The position numbers and the translations under genes are program-made. The notes under the pieces are model-generated. The model was not told the DNA's origin. It saw only the letters and a program-made list of their open reading frames with translations, and made no database searches. Shown one piece after another: positions 1 through 7,419 of a DNA stretch of 64,000 bases. Positions within the stretch are counted from its first letter, which is position 1, and every line of letters starts with the position of its first letter. The DNA comes from CAMYMQ01 sp963730305 (GTDB lineage Bacteria > Pseudomonadota > Alphaproteobacteria > Bin65), in contig CAVSRB010000003.1 of the NCBI GenBank assembly GCA_963730305.1, forward strand, positions 1,054,001 to 1,118,000. Reading direction: 5' to 3'.

Positions 1-768
1 ATCTCCCGCATGGGCTTTGGCGGTGCGGGCGTTGAGGTCGCGCAGGACCGAGAGCTCGGCTTCGGTGGGCGCGGCGGTCTCGGTGACCGTGTCGGCGACC
101 TTGAGCGGCCAGCCGGTCGCCTCGACCGCCTGCTCGACGGTGCTGCCCTTGTGCAGGGCGACCAGCGTGAACTCGCCGGTCTCGGCATCGGGCTCGAGCA
201 CGCCGATGTCGGTGATCAGCTTGGTCGGCCCCTTGCCCGGGACCGTCAGCCCCTCGCGGCGCGGTCCGCCGCCCAGCGAGGTGACGAAGTCGAGATGGTC
301 GACGAAGGCGCGCTTGGACTGGCGCAGGATGACGTAGACCTCGCCGGTGCTGGTGGCGATCTCGGGCGCGCCGCCGCCGCCGGGCAGCCGCACCTTGGGC
401 TTGTCGTAGTCGCCGATCACCGAGGTGTTGATGTTGCCGTACTTGTCGATCTGCGCCGCGCCCAGGAAGCCCACGTCGATGCGGCCGCCCTGCAGCCAGT
501 AGCGGAACATCTCCGGCACCGAGACCACGGTGCGCGCCGTCTCCGCCAGCTCGCCGTCGCCGATCGACAGCGGCAGCACGTCGGGCTTGGTCGCGATCGT
601 GCCCGATTCGTAGATCAGCACGACGTCGGGCGCATGGGTCAGGCGCGCCAGGTTGGCCGCCGCCGAGGGCAGGCCGATGCCGACGAAGCAGACCGTCTCG
701 TTGGTGAGCAGCCGGGCGGCCGCCACCGTCATCATCTCGTCGCTGGTGAAGCCCTGATCCTCAGACAT
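1..768 (-). CDS. CoA-transferase beta subunit (3-oxoadipate/glutaconate type), partial
   Basis: Family I CoA-transferase, small subunit; runs off the left edge, so only the first 256 codons are present. It begins at an ATG that overlaps the last codons of the alpha subunit by 8 bp, so the two are translationally coupled. Glu54 lies in the motif LIYESG, the position of the catalytic glutamate known in glutaconate CoA-transferase beta subunit. Glycine-rich segments (FVGIGLPSAAANL and LPGGGGAPE) are as expected for the family. Placed after hydroquinone and protocatechuate genes, the likely reaction is CoA transfer from succinyl-CoA to 3-oxoadipate (CatIJ/PcaIJ role); glutaconate or another dicarboxylate is possible from sequence alone. 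Confidence 0.85.
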   Translation of the reverse strand, partial: MSEDQGFTSDEMMTVAAARLLTNETVCFVGIGLPSAAANLARLTHAPDVVLIYESGTIATKPDVLPLSIGDGELAETARTVVSVPEMFRYWLQGGRIDVGFLGAAQIDKYGNINTSVIGDYDKPKVRLPGGGGAPEIATSTGEVYVILRQSKRAFVDHLDFVTSLGGGPRREGLTVPGKGPTKLITDIGVLEPDAETGEFTLVALHKGSTVEQAVEATGWPLKVADTVTETAAPTEAELSVLRDLNARTAKAHAGD

Positions 769-1615
769 AGCCGTCCGCCTTCAGCTTGGACCAGGTGTCG
801 TCGAAGGTCGCCGCGGCCATGACGTAGCGGTCGATCCAGTCGCGGAAGCCATCCCGGTCGCGGGCGACCTCGTCCCACCGCTTGTAGAACGCGTTGTGCC
901 GCTTGTAGTAGCCGTGGGCGTAGGACGGATGCGCCCCGCGCGGCACCGCGCACACCGCCGAGACGGTCCAGCGCGGCAGGATGGTCGCGTTCATCGCGGC
1001 GTCGAACTCGTCGACGATCTCCTCGACCGTGACGATCGAATGCTTGGCGGCGAGCACCGCCTCCTTCTGGACGCCGGTGATGCCCCACAGCAGGACGTTG
1101 CCGCGCTTGTCCGCCTGCTGGGCGTGGATCACGGCGACGTCCGGCCGGATCGACGGCACGCAGGCGAGCTCCTCGCCGCTGAAGGGACAGGTGATCCGCT
1201 TGATGTCGGGATTGACCTTGTCGTGGTCGGTGCCGAGATAGCCGCGCAGGACGGCGAGCGGCAGGCCCGCGGCGCCGGCTTCGTAGGCGTTGGCCATCGC
1301 GGCGTGGGCGTGCTCGACGATCTCCAGCGGTCCCGGCCAGCCGTTCTCGACCGCGTCGCGCAGCCGGTGCAGCGAGCCGACCCCGGGATTGCCGCCCCAG
1401 GAGAAGATCAGCTTGCGGGCGCAGCCCGTGCCGATGAGCTGGTCGTAGATGATGTCCGGGGTCATGCGGACCAGGGTGAGGTCGCGCCGGCCCTGGCGGA
1501 TGACCTCGTGGGCGGCGGCGTGCGGGATGAGGTGCGTGAAGCCCTCCATCGCCACGGTCGCACCATCGTGCACGAAGGCGGCGACCGCCTCCTTGAGCGA
1601 CATGATCTCTGCCAC
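761..1615 (-). CDS. CoA-transferase alpha subunit (3-oxoadipate/glutaconate type)
   Basis: A 284-residue alpha subunit of a family I CoA-transferase, partner of the beta subunit that overlaps its 3' end. Length and N-terminus (MSLKEAVAAFVHDGATVAMEG) resemble the CatI/GctA type rather than the shorter PcaI type. With the upstream ring-cleavage genes both producing 3-oxoadipate, the inferred role is activation of 3-oxoadipate to 3-oxoadipyl-CoA. Two in-frame ATGs occur close together at the start (MAEIM); the first is taken because a purine-rich stretch lies just before it. Substrate is inferred from neighbours, not from residues. Confidence 0.85.
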   Translation of the reverse strand: MAEIMSLKEAVAAFVHDGATVAMEGFTHLIPHAAAHEVIRQGRRDLTLVRMTPDIIYDQLIGTGCARKLIFSWGGNPGVGSLHRLRDAVENGWPGPLEIVEHAHAAMANAYEAGAAGLPLAVLRGYLGTDHDKVNPDIKRITCPFSGEELACVPSIRPDVAVIHAQQADKRGNVLLWGITGVQKEAVLAAKHSIVTVEEIVDEFDAAMNATILPRWTVSAVCAVPRGAHPSYAHGYYKRHNAFYKRWDEVARDRDGFRDWIDRYVMAAATFDDTWSKLKADGYV

Positions 1616-1789
1616 GGGAGCCGCCTAGCGCGTCGCCGCGGCCGGGCGGCGGCCCGTACCCGCGCCACCCGCCATCGTCGATCCGGAAAGTGCCATCGTG
1701 CCGCTGCTCACCCCTGTTCTCTCCACCCGGCCGGCCGCGCCGGCATACCGGCGGCGTCGGGCGGGCAATCCCCTACTCGACCATTCTTG

Positions 1790-1820
1790 TGTGCGTTCCA
1801 GATCTTCTGTGCGTTCCAGA
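1790..1820. repeat. direct repeat upstream of the CoA-transferase genes
   Basis: The 13-bp word TGTGCGTTCCAGA occurs twice (1790-1802 and 1808-1820), 18 bp apart; on the coding strand it reads TCTGGAACGCACA. It lies about 175 bp before the CoA-transferase alpha start, in the gap behind hapD. It could be a regulator site for the CoA-transferase pair. No factor is assigned. Confidence 0.45.
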
Positions 1821-1825
1821 CGCCG

Positions 1826-1859
1826 CGGGCGCAACCCCGTGGTCGGACGGTTGCGCCCG
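1826..1859 (-). terminator. hairpin downstream of hapD
   Basis: Perfect 11-bp inverted repeat, CGGGCGCAACC (1826-1836) and GGTTGCGCCCG (1849-1859), with a 12-nt loop, starting 25 nt after the hapD stop. No U-run follows on the minus strand, so it is either a 3'-end stabilising hairpin or a U-independent terminator separating hapCD from the CoA-transferase genes. Confidence 0.45.
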
Positions 1860-1884
1860 GAACGCCCGCCGGAGCGGAAGGTTC

Positions 1885-2895
1885 CTAGAACTGGACGGCG
1901 ACGACCGGGGCTTCGCCCTTCTGGATCATCTCCGGCACCCGCGGCGAGGCGTTCTCCCACACCAGCAGCATCGACCGCTTCGGGCTGTAGCCCGAGTGCC
2001 GGATGTCGGCCGGCATGCACGCGACATCGCCCGCCTTCATGACCACCCGGGCGCGCGGCCGGCCGCTCGAGCCGTCCTTGATGTCCCAGGAGATCTCGTC
2101 CGAGAGCTGGACGAACCATTCGCAGCGGTCGTTGCCGTGCTCGACCGGGAGGTTGAACTCCTCCGAGGTCGGGCAGAACAGGCTTTCCTTGACGACCGAG
2201 CAGACCGACGGGTTCCAGGTCACGTCGGACCGCGACAGGTAGTCGTACAGGTTGAAGGCCGCGACCTCCTTCTCGAAGCCGGGCTCCGCCTCGACCAGCG
2301 GCTGGTCGGCAGGGACGTCGGCCAGCATCCGGTTCTTGGGATAGCCGTTCTCGTCGGTCCGGATCACCGCGTCGCCGGGCAGGCCGACCATGCGTTCGGC
2401 GGTGACGCGGATGCGATTGACGGCCTCCAGGTTCTCGCCGTTCTTGCGGCCCCAGGGCTTGCCGGCCCGGTCCTCGCCGGGGGCGGCGAACGGGTCGTAG
2501 CCCTCGTTGGTCCAGTCCGTGACCATGTCCTTCATGATCTTGAGCAGCTCCTCGGCGCGGAACTGCTCGAGGTGGTCGCGGCCGGCTTCCTTGAACACCT
2601 CGTGATAGGTGCCCGCGAACATGTCGACGATGCCGTAGTGGTTGGTCGTGCCGAAGACCTCGTCGAAGGCGATGGTGCCGTAGAAGAAGCCCCAGGCGAC
2701 GTCGCGCATCAGCGCGCGCATGAAGTCGTCCGCCTTCATCACGTGCGTGCCCTTGGGCCACGAGATGGTGACGAAGTATTCGTCGCGCTTGAACTTGAAC
2801 GAACCGGCCTCGTACGACTTGTAGCCGGTCTCGTTGGACGACGGGTTGATCTTGAAGTGGCTCTGCAGCGTGCCGGAATTGGCCATTTCGTTCAT
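1885..2895 (-). CDS. hapD: hydroquinone 1,2-dioxygenase, large subunit
   Basis: Large (336 aa, about 38 kDa) subunit of the heterotetrameric Fe(II) hydroquinone dioxygenase (HapCD/PnpCD type), which cleaves hydroquinone to 4-hydroxymuconic semialdehyde. His253, Asn255, Glu259 and His300 reproduce the spacing (+2, +6, +47) of the iron ligands known in PnpD (His256, Asn258, Glu262, His303). The motif is VEHGNDRCEWF followed by the cupin-like MPADIRHSGYS. It lies 27 bp downstream of the small-subunit gene in the same orientation, the known hapC-hapD arrangement. The product feeds maleylacetate and then 3-oxoadipate, matching the CoA-transferase downstream. The next two enzymes (semialdehyde dehydrogenase, maleylacetate reductase) are not in the window. 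Confidence 0.9.
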   Translation of the reverse strand: MNEMANSGTLQSHFKINPSSNETGYKSYEAGSFKFKRDEYFVTISWPKGTHVMKADDFMRALMRDVAWGFFYGTIAFDEVFGTTNHYGIVDMFAGTYHEVFKEAGRDHLEQFRAEELLKIMKDMVTDWTNEGYDPFAAPGEDRAGKPWGRKNGENLEAVNRIRVTAERMVGLPGDAVIRTDENGYPKNRMLADVPADQPLVEAEPGFEKEVAAFNLYDYLSRSDVTWNPSVCSVVKESLFCPTSEEFNLPVEHGNDRCEWFVQLSDEISWDIKDGSSGRPRARVVMKAGDVACMPADIRHSGYSPKRSMLLVWENASPRVPEMIQKGEAPVVAVQF

Positions 2896-2922
2896 CTCGA
2901 AACCTCCTCTGTCGCGACCGCG

Positions 2923-3444
2923 CTAGTCGTCGAATTTCATGGGTTCGGACTGGCAGACGTCGGCCCACCGCTCGACGGTGCACGGGCCGAAGATCGTCTG
3001 CATCAGAAGGACGCTGGGATCGGCGCTGGCGAACCGGTAGGCCGCGCCCTGCGGCAGCAGCGCCTGGTGGCCGCGATTGAGCACGATGCGGCCCATCTTC
3101 TTGCCCTCGGGCATGCCGTCGACCAGGTGCGCGCCCTCGCTGTCGGGCGGGGCGACCGCGTCCGGGTCGTCGAGCTTGACCAGGTGGATCTCGACCTGCC
3201 CGTCCATGCACAGGGCGAACTCGTCGTGGGCGGCGGCGTACCAGGGCGATTCGCCCTCGGCGCGGACCACCTCCAGGGCGTATTCCATGTTCTTGCCGAC
3301 CGCGACCCGCTCATACGGCTCGCTGCGGCTGGCGACATCGAAGACGTTGGAGAAGACGTAGTTCTTGGGGTCGTCGTTGATCGGGTCGACGCCACCCGGG
3401 GCGAAGTCGTTGAGACTGCCGTAAACAGTCGTGTAGTCGGACAT
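2923..3444 (-). CDS. hapC: hydroquinone 1,2-dioxygenase, small subunit
   Basis: 173-residue (about 18 kDa) alpha subunit of hydroquinone dioxygenase, matching the size of HapC/PnpC. It has a degenerate cupin fold without iron ligands; its partner HapD carries the metal. It contains the acidic segment HDEFALCMDGQVEIHLVKL and the glycine/proline turn LLPQGAAYRF typical of a cupin barrel. It is the first gene of the hapCD unit, directly behind a well-formed promoter with several palindromes. The ATG is preceded by a weak purine-rich stretch in GAAGAGCC. Confidence 0.87.
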   Translation of the reverse strand: MSDYTTVYGSLNDFAPGGVDPINDDPKNYVFSNVFDVASRSEPYERVAVGKNMEYALEVVRAEGESPWYAAAHDEFALCMDGQVEIHLVKLDDPDAVAPPDSEGAHLVDGMPEGKKMGRIVLNRGHQALLPQGAAYRFASADPSVLLMQTIFGPCTVERWADVCQSEPMKFDD

Positions 3445-3467
3445 GATGCGCTGGCTCTTCCCTAGTT

Positions 3468-3530
3468 GTTCGCAGTGCGAACTTTTGTTCTGATTTCGAA
3501 CACTATGGCAGTCGCACCTATAGGTGTCAA
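3468..3530 (-). promoter_or_regulatory. hapCD promoter with three palindromic sites
   Basis: On the minus strand there is a consensus -35 box TTGACA (3530-3525), a 17-bp spacer and a -10 box CATAGT (3507-3502). The spacer and -35 are overlapped by the perfect palindrome CACCTATAGGTG (3515-3526). Downstream are two 15-bp dyads of the form GTTC-N7-GAAC: 3487-3501 (imperfect core) and GTTCGCAGTGCGAAC (3468-3482, perfect 7-1-7), centres 19 bp apart. The dyads resemble operators of IclR-type regulators of aromatic pathways (PcaU/PcaR/PobR group). Their position at and just after the expected transcription start suggests repression. No IclR gene is in the window. Confidence 0.6.
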
Positions 3531-3667
3531 ACCACCAGAGCGCCCGTTTTCAGGTCGTTGCGGGTCCGGCCCGACTGCCGTCCGGCCAGGCCCAAGATCA
3601 CCCGATAATTGCAGGACAACCTTACCATCGCGACCGTGTCGTTTCCAGTATGGAGCGGCCGCTGCGA

Positions 3668-4702
3668 TCAGCCTTTCAGGCTGCGCCGCACCGCCGCAGC
3701 GCCGTCGACCATCGCCTTCAGCTTGGCGAAGGCGACGTCGCGCGACAGGTATTTCATGCCGCAGTCGGGCGCGACGATCAGCCGGTCGGCGGGCACGTGC
3801 TCGAGCGCCGCGCGGATGCGCGCCTCGACCATCTCGGGCGTCTCCGGGTCGCTCGATCCCATCGAGATCACCCCGACCATGATCTGCTTCGACGGCAGCG
3901 CCTCGGCGATCGAGAGGTCGAGCTGCGGCTCGGCCGCCTCGATCGAGATCTGGTCGGCCAGCGTGCCGTCGAGCTCGGGCAGGAAGGAATAGCCGCTCGG
4001 CTTGTCCTTCACCATCTGGGCGTAGCCGAAGCACAGGTGGATCGCGGTCGTGCCGGTGACGCCGTCCAGCGCCCGGTTGATGACCTTGACCGCGAAGTCC
4101 TTGGCCTGGTCGTAGCGCGACTGCGCCCACGGCTCGTCGAGCTGGACCACGTCCGCGCCGGCGGCGAACAGCTCGACGATCTCCTCGTTGACGGCGGCGG
4201 CGTAGGCCATCGCCATGTCCTCGTCGCTCGGGTAGTGCTCGTTGAGCGACTGCATCGCCATCGTGAACGGGCCCGGGATGGTGATCTTGAGCGCCCGGTC
4301 GGTCGCCGCCCGCGCGACGGTGACGTCGCGGACCAGCACGGGCCGGGTCCGGCGGATCGGGCCGATCACCCGCGGCACATAGGTGGTGCGCCCGGTCCGG
4401 CCGACCACCTCGCCGGGATTGTCGGCGTCGACGCCGTCGAGCGCCGTGGCGAAGCAGTTGGAATAGCTTTCGCGCCGCTCCTCGCCGTCGGTGACGATGT
4501 CGATGCCGGCCCGCTCCATGTCGCGGATCGCCAGCAGGGTGGCGTCGTCCTGGGCTTGTTCCAGATAGGGCTCCTCGACGCGCCAGATGTCGCGCATCCG
4601 GATGCGCGGCACCAGGCTGCTCTTCAGCCGGCTGCGGTCGATCAGCCAGTCCGGCTGCGGGTAGCTGCCGACGACCGTGGTCGGCAAGATGTCGAGGTCC
4701 AT
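3668..4702 (-). CDS. MetE-like (cobalamin-independent methionine synthase C-terminal family) zinc methyltransferase
   Basis: A 344-residue single-domain protein of the UROD/MetE superfamily. It starts with the typical VVGSYPQPDWL, carries His222-x-Cys224 (IHLCFGY), a glutamate near 255 and Cys314 (APDCGMKYLSR). These match the zinc ligands of MetE, so it should bind Zn and activate a thiol as methyl or alkyl acceptor. Stand-alone C-terminal-type MetE proteins include core methionine synthases and epoxyalkane:CoM transferases; the true substrate is unknown. Its place at the 3' end of a pca gene run, and a second such protein at 38166-39215, suggest demethylation or thiol conjugation during aromatic catabolism. 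It is the last gene before the hapCD promoter. Confidence 0.75.
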   Translation of the reverse strand: MDLDILPTTVVGSYPQPDWLIDRSRLKSSLVPRIRMRDIWRVEEPYLEQAQDDATLLAIRDMERAGIDIVTDGEERRESYSNCFATALDGVDADNPGEVVGRTGRTTYVPRVIGPIRRTRPVLVRDVTVARAATDRALKITIPGPFTMAMQSLNEHYPSDEDMAMAYAAAVNEEIVELFAAGADVVQLDEPWAQSRYDQAKDFAVKVINRALDGVTGTTAIHLCFGYAQMVKDKPSGYSFLPELDGTLADQISIEAAEPQLDLSIAEALPSKQIMVGVISMGSSDPETPEMVEARIRAALEHVPADRLIVAPDCGMKYLSRDVAFAKLKAMVDGAAAVRRSLKG

Positions 4703-4757
4703 TCCTTCCTCCCGATAACTCTTGGCATGCCGCGCGGCGCGGTCGCGCCGGCGCGCG

Positions 4758-5546
4758 TCAGGCGGTCGCGCCGCCGTCGATGGGGATCACCGTGCCGGTG
4801 ATGAAGCTGGAGGCCGGCGAGGCGAGCAGCAGGGCGAGCCCCTTGATCTCGTCGACCTCCGCCAGCCGGCCGAGCGGCACGATCGCGGCGAATTGCTTGG
4901 CCACCTCGGGATCGTTGAGCCGGCCGTTGCCGATGTTGGTGCGGAACGGCCCCGGCGCGATCGAGTTGACCATGACGTTGTAGGCGGCGAGCTCCTGCGA
5001 CGCCTGTCGCACCAGGTTGTTCACCGCCGCCTTGGTCGCGGCGTAGGCGTAGCCGACCATATGCTCGGAGCCGAGCCCGGCGATCGACGAGGTGATGACG
5101 ATGCGTCCGCTGCGCTGCTTCTTCATGTGGGCGGCGGCGGCGCGGATCGTCTCGAAGATGCTGGTCAGGTTGATGTGCACGACGCGGTTCCAGTCGTCGA
5201 GCGAAACCGCGTTCATCTGGCCCTTCTCGGTCCCGTAGCCCGGACCCGCCGAGATGCCGGCGTTGGCGAACGCGACGTCGAGCCGGCCGTGACGCGCGGC
5301 GGTGTCGTCGATCGCGGCCGTCAGCGCGTCGAGGTCGGCGACGTCGACCACCGCCTCCTCCACCGCCAGGCCGCGGTCGCGCAGCGTCGCGGCGGCCTTG
5401 GCCAGACCCTCGGCGTCGACGTCGGTCATCATGACCTTGGCACCGTTGTCGGCCATCACCTCGGCCATGCCGAAGCCCAGCCCGCTGGCCGCGCCGGTGA
5501 CGAACACGACCTGGTCCCGGACATTGAACAGCTTGTCGACCTTCAT
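4758..5546 (-). CDS. SDR family oxidoreductase
   Basis: 262-residue classical short-chain dehydrogenase/reductase. Visible motifs: nucleotide-binding TGAASGLG near residue 17, FANAG, the catalytic Ser in ITSSIAG and YAATK (Tyr-x3-Lys), and PIDGGAT near the C-terminus. It oxidises or reduces a hydroxyl/carbonyl with NAD(P)H; substrate unknown. It follows a second SDR by 32 bp on the same strand, so the two are probably cotranscribed and may act on successive intermediates. The start is the ATG after GGGGGAAAGC. Confidence 0.85.
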   Translation of the reverse strand: MKVDKLFNVRDQVVFVTGAASGLGFGMAEVMADNGAKVMMTDVDAEGLAKAAATLRDRGLAVEEAVVDVADLDALTAAIDDTAARHGRLDVAFANAGISAGPGYGTEKGQMNAVSLDDWNRVVHINLTSIFETIRAAAAHMKKQRSGRIVITSSIAGLGSEHMVGYAYAATKAAVNNLVRQASQELAAYNVMVNSIAPGPFRTNIGNGRLNDPEVAKQFAAIVPLGRLAEVDEIKGLALLLASPASSFITGTVIPIDGGATA

Positions 5547-5578
5547 GCTTTCCCCCGTTCTTGCGCCGGTGCCCGGCG

Positions 5579-6451
5579 TCAGTCGTTGCTGGCCGCGTCC
5601 ACCTCGGGCGCGACGTGGGCGGCCCAGTCGTAGGCCGCGCGGATACGCTCGTGCCGTTCGTCGAGCCATTCGCGGGTCTCGGCGTGCGGCAGGATGTAGA
5701 AGGCCCGGTCGCGGATCGCCCGCAGAACCCACTGGCCGATCGTGTCCGGGGACATGCCCGCCTTGAGCAGGCCGCGCAAGTGCTCGCTGCCGCGGCCGAT
5801 GTCGGTCGCCCCGCCGAACCGGGCCGGGCGGTCGCGCTCGGGCTTGTAGATCTGGGTGTCGACCGCCGCCGGGCACAGCACCGAGACGCCGATGCCGTGG
5901 CGGGCGACGTCGTTGGCCAGCGCCTCGGACAGGCCGACCACGGCGTACTTGGCGGTGACGTAGGCGCCGCGGTGGAAACCCGGGCGAACCTGCATGCCGC
6001 CGATCGACGCGGTGTTGACGACGTGGCCGCCTTCGCCGTGCGCCGCGATCAGCGGCACGAACGCCTTGATGCCGTGGATCACGCCGAACAGGTTGACGCC
6101 CAGCACCCAGTCCCAGTCGCCGTCGGGGATGTCGTCGACGGGCACGCCCTCGTAGCCGACCCCGGCGTTGTTGCACAGGATGTGCACGCGGCCGAGCCGC
6201 GCCTGCACCGTCTCGGCGGCGCGGTAGACCGCCTCGCGGTCGGAGACGTCGAGCGCCAGCGACGAAGCGTCCGCGCCCGCCGCGGCCAACTCGGCCGCCG
6301 CCCGCTCGGCCCCCGCCGCATCGAAGTCGGCCAGCACCACCCGGGCGCCCGCTCCTGCCAACGCGCCGGCGATGCCGCGGCCGATGCCCGAGGCCGCGCC
6401 GGTGACGACCGCGCCCTTGCCGGCGAAATCGGTGATCGGCTCCAGTTCCAT
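5579..6451 (-). CDS. SDR family NAD(P)-dependent oxidoreductase
   Basis: 290-residue short-chain dehydrogenase with TGAASGIGRG near residue 17, the Asp of VLADFDAA that favours NAD over NADP, CNNAG, and YVTAK as the catalytic Tyr-x3-Lys. The C-terminal part is longer than in minimal SDRs and contains a predicted helical cap. It sits between the frameshifted dehydrogenase and a second SDR. Substrate cannot be told from sequence; co-directional placement with pca genes suggests an aromatic-derived alcohol or ketone. Confidence 0.85.
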   Translation of the reverse strand: MELEPITDFAGKGAVVTGAASGIGRGIAGALAGAGARVVLADFDAAGAERAAAELAAAGADASSLALDVSDREAVYRAAETVQARLGRVHILCNNAGVGYEGVPVDDIPDGDWDWVLGVNLFGVIHGIKAFVPLIAAHGEGGHVVNTASIGGMQVRPGFHRGAYVTAKYAVVGLSEALANDVARHGIGVSVLCPAAVDTQIYKPERDRPARFGGATDIGRGSEHLRGLLKAGMSPDTIGQWVLRAIRDRAFYILPHAETREWLDERHERIRAAYDWAAHVAPEVDAASND

Positions 6452-6473
6452 TCTCTATCCTCCCTAGGCGCCG

Positions 6474-7380
6474 CTAGTCCGCGGCCTTGCCGGCGTGCGC
6501 ACGCGCGGCGATCAGCAGATCGGCCAGTTCCTGATAGCTGCGGTCGACGTCGGCGTCGGCCACGTCCAGGTCGGCGACCCAGTCCTGGCGGGCGGCCGTG
6601 GCCTCGGCCATCAACGGATCGAGCCCGGTGTCGCGCACCGCCTCGGCCGCTTCGCGCATCTCCGCGGCGCGGCGACGGCCGTGCTTGATGACCCGGCCGA
6701 GCAGATAGGCCGAGCGATTGGGCCAGTCGATGCCCGGGTAGGTCTCGGCGAGCGAGGCGAGCACCTTTTCCTCGACGCCATACTGCACGGGCGGCGACCA
6801 GGCACTCGACCACCAGCGCCTCGATCCCCTTCATCACCACGCTGCGGCACATCTTGGTCGCCGAGGCCGCGCCGATGGCCTCGCCGGCGACCTCGACCTT
6901 CATGCCGAGCGGGGTGAGCAGGCCGGCGACCTCGGCCGCGGCCGGACCGGCGACCAGGATCGGCGTCCTGTAGCCGTGGGGCGCGACCGGGCTCATGATC
7001 GCGCCCTCGACGTAGCGGCCGCCGGCGGCCTCGACCGGCGCGGCGCCCTTGCGCTTCTCGCCCGGCGAGATCGAGTTGAGATCGACGAAGATCTGGCCCG
7101 GCGCCATCGCCGCGGCGGCGTCGGTGGCGACCGCGGTCGCCGCCGCGGCGGTGACGACCGAGAACACGGCCGCCGCGCCGTCGACCAATGCCGCGAGCGT
7201 GTCGCAGACCTCGACGCCCAGCTTGTCCGCTGTCGCGCGCAGGGGCGCCGCGTCGGCGCCGCCCTGCAGGCGCAGGTCGAACACGCGCACGGCCGCGCCC
7301 GCGGGCGCCAGCCCGGCGGCGAAGGCCTGCCCGGCCTCGCTGAAGCCGACGAAGGCGAGGATCGGACCGGCCGCCGTCAC
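6474..7380 (-). pseudogene. NAD(P)-binding dehydrogenase with DUF1932 C-terminal domain (frameshifted)
   Basis: 6-phosphogluconate/3-hydroxyisobutyrate dehydrogenase-like protein. The N-terminal Rossmann part (ILAFVGFSEAGQAFAAG, VFDLRL) is in one frame from a GTG start at 7380 behind a GAGGGGCGGG ribosome site; the C-terminal DUF1932 helical part (QYGVEEKVLASL to the stop) is in the next frame. Removing one base near 6786 joins ...CLVAAR to QYGVEEK and gives a 301-aa protein of normal family length. The break lies between conserved segments, so it is either a base-call insertion or a very recent mutation. Substrate unknown. Confidence 0.7.
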
Positions 7381-7388
7381 GATCGCCC

Positions 7389-7419
7389 GCCCCTCATGAC
7401 CGCGCCCCTCATGACCGCG
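7389..7419. repeat. 15-bp tandem duplication at the pcaB 3' end
   Basis: The sequence CCCCTCATGACCGCG is present twice in tandem, period 15 bp (copies of CCCTCATGAC begin at 7391 and 7406). It covers the pcaB stop codon and the gap before the next gene's GTG start. Probably a small replication-slippage duplication. Confidence 0.6.

Noticed and set aside
10..822. Long open reading frames on the opposite strand throughout (for example 10-822, 1690-3465, 11702-13012, 28843-30828).
   Set aside because: They mirror real genes, are Arg/Gly/Asp-rich with no family motifs, and arise from high GC third-position bias.
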